A DNA stretch of 64,000 nt from Veillonella sp. T11011-6 (GCF_002959755.1 NZ_PPCW01000001.1:496001-560000); one strand, 5' to 3'; counted from the first letter of the stretch, positions 28,327-35,986 are shown. The notes: generated by a model from the letters alone, not told the origin. Made by a program: numbers and translations.

Positions 28327-28825
28327 GACAATCTATTCCAATTAACCTTTGTTGAAGACTAGCTATAAATTTACGGCATGCTTCATCACTATGGCCTATA
28401 CCATCTACACTAATATGTTCATCCTTTATGTTAAGGTGTTGTAAACTAATTCCTTGCTCCATAGCTATATCAAGGACATATAAAACGATAGTATTTTGAA
28501 AAATAGGTTTTTTATTTCTCCCAGAACTATTCTTAAGTATTTTATTTTTAACTGATGCTATATCCTCATACTGTTTTCCAATTGACTGATACTGCGAATT
28601 TTCCAATAGCGTCAATAGTTCTGCTTTTTCAGTCTTATACTGTTCATAACTCGACAAGCAACAACCTATTGCTATTAATCCTACTAATCCGTATACAATA
28701 CTCATACCATATAGATAATAACGATATCTGTGCCATAAACTATGCCAACGTAACGATCGAGGCATTAGATTAATATATCTACCATCCCAAGCCAATCCAT
28801 TTAAGCCCCCTTGCGGCCATACCAA
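28205..28825 (-). CDS. PilN-like pilus assembly protein
   Basis: It has 206 residues. The short cytoplasmic N-terminus carries YINLMP (residues 17-22), the counterpart of the PilN INLLP motif that binds PilM. One membrane helix spans about 38-58 (LYGMSIVYGLVGLIAIGCCL), a coiled coil covers about 60-95, and a periplasmic alpha/beta domain follows. It overlaps the pilM-like gene by 47 bases and the pilO-like gene by 122. The start at 28825 is kept because later Mets would delete the INLMP motif. The C-terminal ~35 residues are polar and end in three His. They are encoded in the overlap with the next gene. Confidence 0.75.
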   Translation of the reverse strand: MVWPQGGLNGLAWDGRYINLMPRSLRWHSLWHRYRYYLYGMSIVYGLVGLIAIGCCLSSYEQYKTEKAELLTLLENSQYQSIGKQYEDIASVKNKILKNSSGRNKKPIFQNTIVLYVLDIAMEQGISLQHLNIKDEHISVDGIGHSDEACRKFIASLQQRLIGIDCHGTVKADQGIYTFHMEGSKGEHNISSREDSNEHTSVGHHH

Positions 28826-29633
28826 TGGCCATATCCCAATCTAATTGTCCTTGCTTACATCGATTACGACCACGTCCTAAGAATAATAATGGAATATACT
28901 CTGTTTCTCCATATATAGAAATAATAGCTTCCATATCCTTTTGTTCCTCATCGGTTAATTGATCTAACCCATACAGCTTAACCCCTTGTATTTCATCTAC
29001 ACCAAATTCTTGCAGTCTAGCTTCTAGCACCTCCATAGCTTCTGATACATCACTGCTACTAATAGGAACAATCCGTTCTTGTATACATATATCATTCCAC
29101 CATAGCCATAAATGTAGATTATCCTTTTCTACAACACCGGTCACGGTACCACTACGCCGCATCAAGCTGTAACAAATAGGAATAGGCCAGAAATCGATTA
29201 CATCCACCGGTGCATAGGTATCGCGTATACCTTGTTTTAAAAGTTCTAATGAATGACGCTCTACAGCAACCATAAACATATGGTAATTATGTCTTGGATA
29301 TTCTCGACGACATGCATCCATTTGGAAACTGTCGCCATCAAAGGTAAAGTAATCCTCTACATTCCATTTGATGAACTCTTTCATATCAAAATCGTGAGGA
29401 TCATAAGGCGCTACATGCATTTGTGTATCAATATTGGCTACCATGCTGTAAGCTCCATCATCTAAATCATACATTTCTATAAATTTTCTAACATCCTCAT
29501 CAATAGATGCACTGCGTTTCATTTCTAGTGCATCGGTAATGACCATCATTTTATTTTCTACATGAGCTGTTACACATACAATACGTTCATCTGTAATACA
29601 TACACCAGTATGTATTTTCTTTTTCCGTTTCAT
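28779..29633 (-). CDS. PilM-like actin-fold pilus assembly protein
   Basis: It has 284 residues with no membrane helix. It starts KKKIHTGVCITDERIVCVTA, resembling the opening beta-hairpin of PilM. It contains WNVEDYFTFDGDSFQMDAC (compare the PilM motif around the first nucleotide-binding region) and a C-terminal DMAIGMAARGLKW, similar to the PilM ending YAVAIGLALRG. PilM is a cytoplasmic FtsA-like ATP-binding protein that docks PilN to the pilus ATPases. The classical phosphate-binding loops are degenerate. ATG 29633 follows a GAGGTGAAT-type site, 9 bases after the previous gene. Confidence 0.75.
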   Translation of the reverse strand: MKRKKKIHTGVCITDERIVCVTAHVENKMMVITDALEMKRSASIDEDVRKFIEMYDLDDGAYSMVANIDTQMHVAPYDPHDFDMKEFIKWNVEDYFTFDGDSFQMDACRREYPRHNYHMFMVAVERHSLELLKQGIRDTYAPVDVIDFWPIPICYSLMRRSGTVTGVVEKDNLHLWLWWNDICIQERIVPISSSDVSEAMEVLEARLQEFGVDEIQGVKLYGLDQLTDEEQKDMEAIISIYGETEYIPLLFLGRGRNRCKQGQLDWDMAIGMAARGLKWIGLGW

Positions 29634-29642
29634 AGATTCACC

Positions 29643-30050
29643 TCAATATGGTTTTATCTTCATAACATGCATAGTATGATCTGTATCTACTGTCACATAC
29701 ATATGTACACGACTTACTATTTCCTGATGTTTCAATTTTCCATAACTCATAACGTGACGAGGATTGTCACGGGATGGATCGGCCTCAATGGTAATTTCTA
29801 CATCCGCATCATCAGCTACAATTAGCTTTTCCTGAAAATCCCATGTATTACCAGCCTTACAGTAGCCTACAAACCAATGTGCTCCACTTTGCGCTGCATA
29901 ATGAGCCTCTTCTAAATGCAATTCATCTACTGCATTACTTTCACAAATTTGACCAATACGCAGTCCCATAAAGGCCAATACTAATAGAAAGGACATTGTA
30001 AATATGGCTACATATGTAATAAACCCAGCATTATGGGCTCCCATGTTCAT
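29643..30050 (-). CDS. PilX-like minor pilin
   Basis: It has 135 residues with a short 9-residue leader, MNMGAHNAG, then a hydrophobic helix FITYVAIFTMSFLLVLAFMG that begins with Phe after Gly, as in type III prepilin signals. The mature part lacks Glu at position 5, as in many PilX proteins. The segment EAHYAAQSGAHW resembles the PilX ...A.YAAEAGL... region. I start it at ATG 30050, which has GAGGAA 7-8 bases upstream. The frame also opens 11 codons earlier without a ribosome site. It overlaps the preceding gene by 20 bases. Likely part of the pilus tip initiation complex. Confidence 0.7.
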   Translation of the reverse strand: MNMGAHNAGFITYVAIFTMSFLLVLAFMGLRIGQICESNAVDELHLEEAHYAAQSGAHWFVGYCKAGNTWDFQEKLIVADDADVEITIEADPSRDNPRHVMSYGKLKHQEIVSRVHMYVTVDTDHTMHVMKIKPY

Positions 30051-30606
30051 GACTTGTTTCCTCATTATCTTTATACCAATCATATATACTACTTTGACCT
30101 ATGGCGACTTCATATATAGCTAAGCCTCCATATCCAGTAGTATATTGTTTATCACTAGTAAATCGATTTGTAATATACCAACGCATATGGACTGCTCCGC
30201 TCTCATCCATACTAAATGGATGTTCTTGTGTGTACCCAACATTTCGTTTATCCTTTGTGCCGATAATACGGCTGCCGCTAACAGGTTGTAAGCTACCATC
30301 TGTAAGCTTTCTATACAGTGCATGGCGTTGTAATGTTAGTGTAGTCCGCTTAGTGTCGTGAATATATAAGGTCCTATTTCGATCCTCTACCGTTATCGGT
30401 ACAGGATTCCATATGATTTGAGCCACCACCATGCGCCGCGTATAACGACCATCCTCCATCATGGCTACGCTATCTACTAATTTTGCATTCCACATAACCC
30501 CGTAAAAAACTATGCCTAACAATAAGGTTAAAACGATAGTAGAAATAGTTATACTGATGAGTGTGGAATACAAAATAAAACCTCTTTGTGCATCATGAGT
30601 CCTCAC
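30031..30606 (-). CDS. PilW-like minor pilin
   Basis: It has 191 residues with a leader MRTHDAQRG followed by the helix FILYSTLISITISTIVLTLLLGIVFYGV, a type IV pilin N-terminus with cleavage expected between Gly9 and Phe10. Position 5 is Ser, not Glu. The soluble part has the length and beta-rich character of PilW/GspJ minor pilins (TRRMVVAQIIWNPVPITVE...). It starts within the 3' end of the preceding pilin gene (4-base overlap) and overlaps the PilX-like gene by 20 bases. The subfamily name is inferred from operon order: H-V-W-X, as in other T4P minor-pilin sets. Confidence 0.7.
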   Translation of the reverse strand: MRTHDAQRGFILYSTLISITISTIVLTLLLGIVFYGVMWNAKLVDSVAMMEDGRYTRRMVVAQIIWNPVPITVEDRNRTLYIHDTKRTTLTLQRHALYRKLTDGSLQPVSGSRIIGTKDKRNVGYTQEHPFSMDESGAVHMRWYITNRFTSDKQYTTGYGGLAIYEVAIGQSSIYDWYKDNEETSHEHGSP

Positions 30607-31070
30607 CGTATTTCCTCCAAGTCGAGAGACAAGGTATATACAACAGATTCATTATCTATGGCCTGCACAGTTAATCGTTGTAGGACAATGCCATTTTCTA
30701 CGATAGGCTCTACATGTGTTTTATAAGTAATAGATTCACTAGGACTCATAATAAATTGAGAGTTATGTATACCTTCTTGAATATGACCCATTTGATAATA
30801 CATAGACTTACTTTCCTCTACATAGGTTATGGTGTCTTGTAATATATGATCCCAATAGTAAGCCTTATAGATGGTTAAGGTAGCCATCCAAAATACAGAT
30901 AATATAACAGGCAAGATACACATAATAATAGCTGTTGATACTAGGGCATCTCCATACATAAAGCCCTTAGTGTACTTCTTCCCATCGAATACGTCCCGTC
31001 TGTACAGATATCCATATACGATTTCTCTCACCACTTTCTCGATCTCGTAAAATAAGTTCCGTTCCATCAT
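30603..31070 (-). CDS. PilV-like minor pilin with unusually long leader
   Basis: It has 155 residues. The prepilin site KGFMYGDALVSTAI is followed by a membrane helix IIMCILPVILSVFWMATLTI. Gly36 precedes Phe, with Asp at mature position 5. The leader would be 36 residues if translation starts at ATG 31070, which has AGGA seven bases upstream. No ATG lies closer to the cleavage site, only GTG codons around residue 13. The first 104 bases overlap the preceding pilin gene in another frame. The role as minor pilin follows from the N-terminus and the operon. Confidence 0.68.
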   Translation of the reverse strand: MMERNLFYEIEKVVREIVYGYLYRRDVFDGKKYTKGFMYGDALVSTAIIMCILPVILSVFWMATLTIYKAYYWDHILQDTITYVEESKSMYYQMGHIQEGIHNSQFIMSPSESITYKTHVEPIVENGIVLQRLTVQAIDNESVVYTLSLDLEEIR

Positions 31071-31428
31071 AAGGTAATCCTAGAGAAGAAAAAGAGATAA
31101 CCGTTAAGGGTTGTACATTTTCAATCCCTACAGGTAAGGATATATTAACTGTATGATGATGAGCATCCTCCTCTAAGGTATAGCTGTCTTTATTTAATAT
31201 GAATAACATACGCCCTTTTCCATTAGATTTATGCCCAAGCATAGACCAAAGTTGAACCTTTTTTAACATATATACTACTTCTTCAGTACTTCCATTTAGA
31301 GTGTAACGGCTAGGCGTCGTTACAATAGGCAAAGACATAGAAATAAGAAGTAAAAATAAACTAATCGCAATAATCCACTCAGCTAACAAAGAACCGTATT
31401 GATGATGTACAGGTTGTGCCTTAACCAT
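30967..31428 (-). CDS. FimT/GspH-like minor pseudopilin
   Basis: It has 153 residues with a leader MVKAQPVHHQYG and then SLLAEWIIAISLFLLLISMSLPIV. Gly-Ser is the probable cleavage site, and Glu at mature position 5 matches the pilin consensus. The soluble part (VVYMLKKVQLWSMLGHKSNGKGRMLF...ISFSSLGLPYDGTELILRD...) resembles GspH/FimT, ending with a typical G-R-I-R-W strand. I start it at ATG 31428 with GGAGGTG about 10 bases upstream. The frame to 31485 lies inside the peptidase gene. FimT proteins can bind DNA in some transformable bacteria. Whether this one does is not known. Confidence 0.75.
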   Translation of the reverse strand: MVKAQPVHHQYGSLLAEWIIAISLFLLLISMSLPIVTTPSRYTLNGSTEEVVYMLKKVQLWSMLGHKSNGKGRMLFILNKDSYTLEEDAHHHTVNISLPVGIENVQPLTVISFSSLGLPYDGTELILRDRESGERNRIWISVQTGRIRWEEVH

Positions 31429-31949
31429 TGGTACAACACCTCCATATAGGATCCGCCATGTAAGGCACACCAACCACCAAAGCATAGAAAGGGACCAAAT
31501 GGAATGTATCGATTACGATAGCTTGTTAGTAAGAGATAGAGAGAACCAACACAAAAGGCTACGTAAAAGAAACATACAATCTCCCAGGGCGTAAGCCACA
31601 TGGCAATAGCAGAAAACCATTTCACATCGCCTAGTCCAAAACCTTTATGACTCATAAGACGAAGTCCATATGTAATAGCACCTACACTCATAACACTTAT
31701 AATCGTTATAAGCATAGACTTATCATTTATAAAGCTATACACGATACCACCTAAAACAAGCACTAACGCCCCTTCATCAGGCAATATATAGTAATGCATA
31801 TCGATGGTAGCACCTGCTATGATGATGAGTGAAAATACAGCATACAAAGCAACGTGAATAAAGGATATTGCTCGTGATGAAATTATAATAGGCAATACAA
31901 TGGATGCTATATACACGATCAGTGCTATAACGTAATGAGTCCCTTTCAT
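31383..31949 (-). CDS. pilD: Prepilin peptidase (A24, short form)
   Basis: Membrane aspartyl protease that removes leaders from the pilins encoded around it. It is 188 residues, shorter than the ~250-290 of PilD, because the N-terminal methyltransferase-associated cytoplasmic domain with its Cys pairs is absent. Catalytic Asp motifs are present: ATIDMHYYILPDE and GFGLGDVKW. At least six hydrophobic helices are seen, and the family ending IPFGPFLCFG is present. I start it at ATG 31949 with GGACAAGGT before it. It follows the major pilin after about 200 bases of repeats. Lack of the N-domain suggests cleavage without N-methylation, or methylation by another protein. Confidence 0.9.
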   Translation of the reverse strand: MKGTHYVIALIVYIASIVLPIIISSRAISFIHVALYAVFSLIIIAGATIDMHYYILPDEGALVLVLGGIVYSFINDKSMLITIISVMSVGAITYGLRLMSHKGFGLGDVKWFSAIAMWLTPWEIVCFFYVAFCVGSLYLLLTSYRNRYIPFGPFLCFGGWCALHGGSYMEVLYQWLRHNLYIINTVLC

Positions 31950-32090
31950 ACCTTGTCCTTCCATAAAATCAACTGTACATATATTAATGTAAATATAACT
32001 ACTGTATAGCTATTAATATAACTACATATGTATATGCAAATAAAAATCTACATTCCAATCATCAATCCATGCACATTAACTATTAAGACT

Positions 32091-32144
32091 TAAATATTAA
32101 GTATTAAATATTAAGTATTAAATATTAAGTACTAAATACTAGAT
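32091..32144. repeat. 14-bp AT-rich tandem repeat between pilA and pilD
   Basis: TAAATATTAAGTAT is repeated at 32091-32104 and 32105-32118, then with one change at 32119-32132, and a decayed copy follows. The unit is nearly self-complementary, so the transcript can fold into stacked weak hairpins. It lies just 3' of the major pilin gene. It may stabilise pilA mRNA or reduce read-through into the minor pilins. This is inference. Confidence 0.75.
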
Positions 32145-32155
32145 AGCGCTTAGGT

Positions 32156-32602
32156 TTAAGGTGCATCAGGGGCTTTAACTACAACTGCCTTCGCAGTACC
32201 ACCATTAACCGCTTCATAAGTAATGGTATATTCCTTATCTTTTGCAGTTTTAACATGTTCTGTAAGATAGCCTTCTTTATATAAATTTTCCACAGTTGGC
32301 GGTGTATCTACATTCTTGTCAATCATATAGAGCTGCGTTGCATTTTTAATAATTTGAATATCTGCTGTTTCCTTCGCAGTTCGTGCTCGATCTGCAGCCG
32401 ATAGAAATTGTGGCATTGCAATAGCCGCTAATATAGCGATAACTGCTACGACAACCATCAATTCTACTAGAGTAAATCCACCTTTTCTCGATTTTTTAAG
32501 GTTTTCTCGAACATGATTAATTTGTAGATGGTTTACAATCCATTGACTACATATTTCTAATCTATGATTTAATCCATTAACTAGGTGCATAACAGAACTC
32601 AT
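32156..32602 (-). CDS. pilA: Major type IV pilin (PilA-like) with 42-residue leader
   Basis: It has 148 residues. The prepilin motif KGG-FTLVELMVVVAVIAILAAIAM is textbook, with Glu at mature position 5 and a hydrophobic alpha-1 helix. The mature protein is ~106 residues, a small pilin. ATG 32602 has a strong AAAGGAGGA site, so the leader appears to be 42 residues, including a cysteine and many polar residues, far longer than the 6-15 usual for type IVa. No other ATG is suitably placed nearer the cleavage site in this frame. It sits after the platform gene and is separated from pilD by the AT repeat region, consistent with higher expression of this gene than of the minor pilins. Confidence 0.88.
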   Translation of the reverse strand: MSSVMHLVNGLNHRLEICSQWIVNHLQINHVRENLKKSRKGGFTLVELMVVVAVIAILAAIAMPQFLSAADRARTAKETADIQIIKNATQLYMIDKNVDTPPTVENLYKEGYLTEHVKTAKDKEYTITYEAVNGGTAKAVVVKAPDAP

Positions 32603-32654
32603 AATATCCTCCTTTTATCATTATTAATTCTGTAAAATAGCTTGATAACAATGC

Positions 32655-33830
32655 CTACTGCCCTCCCAATTTAGCAATAGACGTGAACAACGGATACATA
32701 ACAGATACAACCAATACGGCTACACCGATTCCCATCAAGGTCAGTAATATCGGTTCTAATAGTCTCTCAAGACGGGCAATATATTTTGAAAGTATAGATT
32801 CATAATAATGTCCACAATGTTCTAACATCTTTACGAGTTCCCCACTTTCTTCTCCAATAGAGATCATTTGCCATATAAAGGAATTTCCAATATTCTCCGT
32901 TCTCAGACTCTCTTCAAAAGAATGGCCTGATAATAATTTTGCCTCTACCTTTTCACTACATTCGGCACCATATATATTGCCCCATAAAGGTCTTGTAATA
33001 TTCATAGTGTGAATAATAGAAATTCCAGAATCTAACAAAAGCGCCCAAACTTTTAACATACTTGTATAGTAAATGCAGGTCATCCATTGGTATCGGTGAG
33101 CCAACTGCCAAAGCCAACGATGTACTTTGCGTTTTATACTATGTTGATGATATGCAAAGACCATAGCCCCTAGGCCTACACAATGCAGAATAACAACCAC
33201 TATGGGATGATTCTTTAGCCCTTGTCCTAATGCAAAGAGGGCTCGTGTCATCACTGGTAATGTAATATGCATGGTAGTAAAAACCTTTTCAAAGGATGGA
33301 ACGATAAACAAAATGGTAACAAGAAAAAAGATATTCATTAATACAAGTAAAAATAATGGATAGGAAATAGCACTGATAACCTTTTGCCGTACCTGTCGCT
33401 CCCAATCATAGTGACGTGATATATATTGCAAGCTTTCTCCTAATGTACCTGCAGCCTCTCCACTTTCTAGTAAAGCCAGTGCAATGGCAGGACAACCTTC
33501 ACTTCGCAATGCTTGAGACAAAGTTTGACCACGCTCAATCGATTCATATAAGGCTGTATACAAAAGGCCTCTTTTCCCTTGACATAGTAACTGTAATGCG
33601 CGTCGTAAAGGCACGCCAGATTCGATGAGTAGTCCTAATTGGTAGGTTACATCTACTACCATGGCATGATTCCACTTATGTTTCTTCTTATTTACTTGTA
33701 AAGTAATTTTATAAATCTTATATCCATCTCGCTTTAACCGTGTACCGACCTCCTGTTCTGAATCCGCCCATATTAAACCTTTGATCGTTTCATTATTCTT
33801 ATCTTTTACGACATATTCATAAGCCTCCAT
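32655..33830 (-). CDS. pilC: Type IV pilus inner-membrane platform protein PilC (GspF family)
   Basis: Platform on which the ATPases drive pilus growth and retraction. It has 391 residues. An N-terminal ~55-residue segment (YEYVVKDKNNETIKGLIWADSEQEV) is typical. Two GspF domains follow at about 60-185 and 265-388. Hydrophobic helices lie near 160-180, 210-230 and 360-382. The G-x-x-L-...-GESLQYISRHY and ISIGEESGELVKMLEHCGHYYE signatures are present in both halves. ATG 33830 follows GGTGAAGGT, 8 bases after the second ATPase gene. Confidence 0.93.
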   Translation of the reverse strand: MEAYEYVVKDKNNETIKGLIWADSEQEVGTRLKRDGYKIYKITLQVNKKKHKWNHAMVVDVTYQLGLLIESGVPLRRALQLLCQGKRGLLYTALYESIERGQTLSQALRSEGCPAIALALLESGEAAGTLGESLQYISRHYDWERQVRQKVISAISYPLFLLVLMNIFFLVTILFIVPSFEKVFTTMHITLPVMTRALFALGQGLKNHPIVVVILHCVGLGAMVFAYHQHSIKRKVHRWLWQLAHRYQWMTCIYYTSMLKVWALLLDSGISIIHTMNITRPLWGNIYGAECSEKVEAKLLSGHSFEESLRTENIGNSFIWQMISIGEESGELVKMLEHCGHYYESILSKYIARLERLLEPILLTLMGIGVAVLVVSVMYPLFTSIAKLGGQ

Positions 33831-33838
33831 ACCTTCAC

Positions 33839-34858
33839 CTACGATAATTGTTGATCTAATAATGTATGTAGTTGTTGCTGAGAGCCATATTGTACCTTCG
33901 CATCTCGTACGGCCATCTCTAGTGTTTTCATAGGTAGTTGTGTTTCTTGAATAGAAATGATTTGTGGTTCCTTACGAGTACGTATCAAATTCGCTACCGC
34001 ATGCGTGTTTAGCAAAATATCACGGATGGTAATGAACTTTTTATTCCATCTAAGGAGCCGTTGACATATAACTGCACGTAGTACTTGTGATATTTGACTA
34101 CGCACCTCCTCTTGTTGTTCACCAGGGAATAATGAAATCATACGGTGAACAGCCATTACAGCCCGCTGTGTATGCATAGTTGCCATCACAAGATGACCTG
34201 TTTCAGCTGCATGAAGTGCAGCCTCTAAGGTTTCACGATCTCGAAGTTCCCCCACCATAATGACATCTGGATCCTCCCTCAATGCATCTCGAATACCATC
34301 AGACATAGACTTAATATCTGCACCTAATTGGCGTTGATGAATTAACGATTTCTTAGGTTTAAACTCAAATTCGATGGGGTCTTCTAAGGTGATGATATGG
34401 CGCTCCATTGTTTGATTTATATAATCAATACAGCAAGCTAAGGTAAAACTTTTACCACTGCCTGTAGGACCACAAACGAGCAATAAACCATCATGAGATT
34501 CGCATAATTTTTGTAGGAGTTGACCTTCACTATTATCATCCAGTTTAAGTCGTTGATGACACAATAAGCGCAATGTGCCACATATAGTTTGATTAGCTCG
34601 ATACAGATGAACACGAATACGTACACCACAACAGGAACAAGCTTCATCAAGAGATTGCCATTCATACGATGCTATACCACAACGTCTCAAAATATCTTCA
34701 ATCAACGTAGTGGTACATACAAATTGAGTGGCCTTTAATCCATCACCATGTCTCAAATAGATAGGCTCACCACATTGTAGATGAATATCTGTTGATGATA
34801 AGTGTATAGCCTCTTCAACAATGATTTCTAAACTTTCACTATTACAGCATGAGTCCAC
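33839..34858 (-). CDS. pilT: PilT-like retraction ATPase
   Basis: Hexameric secretion ATPase expected to power pilus retraction and DNA import. It has 339 residues. The N-terminus EEAIHLSSTDIHLQCGEPIYLRHGDGL matches the PilT N-domain. Walker A is GPTGSGKSF, the Asp box is TLEDPIEFEF, Walker B is DPDVIMVGELRD, and the His box is TGHLVMATMHT. The C-terminal NTHAVANLIRTRKEPQI corresponds to the PilT AIRNLIRE region but with changes. It is rich in Cys (CC near the N-terminus and CSCC mid-domain), unusual for PilT. It starts at GTG 34858 with GGAGGTG nine bases upstream and overlaps pilB by 17 bases. Confidence 0.88.
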   Translation of the reverse strand: MDSCCNSESLEIIVEEAIHLSSTDIHLQCGEPIYLRHGDGLKATQFVCTTTLIEDILRRCGIASYEWQSLDEACSCCGVRIRVHLYRANQTICGTLRLLCHQRLKLDDNSEGQLLQKLCESHDGLLLVCGPTGSGKSFTLACCIDYINQTMERHIITLEDPIEFEFKPKKSLIHQRQLGADIKSMSDGIRDALREDPDVIMVGELRDRETLEAALHAAETGHLVMATMHTQRAVMAVHRMISLFPGEQQEEVRSQISQVLRAVICQRLLRWNKKFITIRDILLNTHAVANLIRTRKEPQIISIQETQLPMKTLEMAVRDAKVQYGSQQQLHTLLDQQLS

Positions 34859-35852
34859 AACGATGCACCTCCTCTATAGATGTAACATGTTGATCTACGG
34901 CCTCACGGGCAGAATCTTCTAAGGACAGTAATACATGTGCCTCTAATTGATCCCACTGAGCCGAATTCGCAGGTATCTCTAAATATTCAAACAGAGCCGT
35001 CCGCCCGTGATACGATGTACCATCAAATTTTCTGACTAGACGCTGTGCAATAGCACCCATTAAGGTGGCGCGTATTAAATACGGTTCTACCCCCATATCC
35101 ATGAGCCGTGTTACAACGCCTATAGCTGTATTAGTATGAATGGTGGATAATACGCGATGACCGGTTAATGCTGATTTAACAGCCAGCTCTGCTGTCTCCT
35201 TATCACGAATCTCACCGATCATAATCGTATCTGGATCTTGCCGTAGCACAGACCTTAATCCCTTTGCAAAGGTAAATCCGATTTTTTCGTTAATACCAAT
35301 TTGGATAGCCCCTTTAATTTCTGCCTCTACAGGATCTTCAAGGCAAATAAGTTTGGTTTCCTCTAAATTTAACATGCGTAGCATCGCATATAAGGTGGCA
35401 GTCTTGCCGCTTCCCGTAGGTCCACAGATAAGTAACAATCCATAAGGACGTTTTAATAGCTGTTCAATATGATCAAAAATATCTGCACGCATACCTAACG
35501 CTTTTAGATCTTTATGACTTCCTTCGTTACCCATAAGCCGACAGACTAATGTCTCACCATATAGACTAGGCAATGTGGATACGCGCATTGTTACCGATGT
35601 ATCCTTATGACTCCATGCCCAACGACCATCTTGAGGCAATCTCTTTTCACTAATATCTAACGTACTACATACCTTGATACGGTTAATAATAAGTTCTGCC
35701 TCTTCGTTTGATACCGTCATATGCGTTTGTAACAATCCATCTTGTCGTAATCTAATTTGTACACCACTTTTAGTAGGATCAAAGTGAATATCGCTGACAT
35801 GATGCTCTAATGCATACAGAATAATATCGTCTAATGTTACATCTACATACAT
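34842..35852 (-). CDS. pilB: PilB/GspE/ComGA-like pilus extension ATPase, short form
   Basis: Drives pilus polymerisation. It has 336 residues: the N1 domain of classical PilB (~565 aa) is missing, as in Bacillus ComGA. It begins directly with VSDIHFDPTKSGVQIRLRQDGLL. Walker A is GPTGSGKTATLYAML, the Asp box is CLEDPVEAEI, Walker B is DPDTIMIGEIRD, and the His box is TGHRVLSTIHTN. The tetracysteine zinc insertion normally found after this is replaced by RKFDGTSYHGRTALFEYLE. ATG 35852 follows GGAGGTGACC. First gene of the pilus operon. Confidence 0.9.
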   Translation of the reverse strand: MYVDVTLDDIILYALEHHVSDIHFDPTKSGVQIRLRQDGLLQTHMTVSNEEAELIINRIKVCSTLDISEKRLPQDGRWAWSHKDTSVTMRVSTLPSLYGETLVCRLMGNEGSHKDLKALGMRADIFDHIEQLLKRPYGLLLICGPTGSGKTATLYAMLRMLNLEETKLICLEDPVEAEIKGAIQIGINEKIGFTFAKGLRSVLRQDPDTIMIGEIRDKETAELAVKSALTGHRVLSTIHTNTAIGVVTRLMDMGVEPYLIRATLMGAIAQRLVRKFDGTSYHGRTALFEYLEIPANSAQWDQLEAHVLLSLEDSAREAVDQHVTSIEEVHRCGLML

Positions 35853-35974
35853 GGTCACCTCCTATACCTTGCAGTATGTTTTTACCTCACACTAGCGTAT
35901 GGCGTTATATGGTTCGACATCACATCTTTAATTCCTCTTTTATTTTTGAAAATCCACGAAGCGAAAACTTTTGT

Positions 35975-35980
35975 ATTATA
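35975..35980 (-). promoter_or_regulatory. Possible -10 of the pilus operon
   Basis: Minus-strand TATAAT about 120 bases before pilB. The -35 position falls inside the eno terminator and does not match consensus. An activator-dependent promoter is possible but not shown. Confidence 0.3.
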
Positions 35981-35986
35981 GGCATA

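Noticed and set aside
32031-32144. CRISPR-like repeat array after pilA
   Set aside because: Repeats are contiguous 14-bp units without spacers, so this is a simple tandem repeat.
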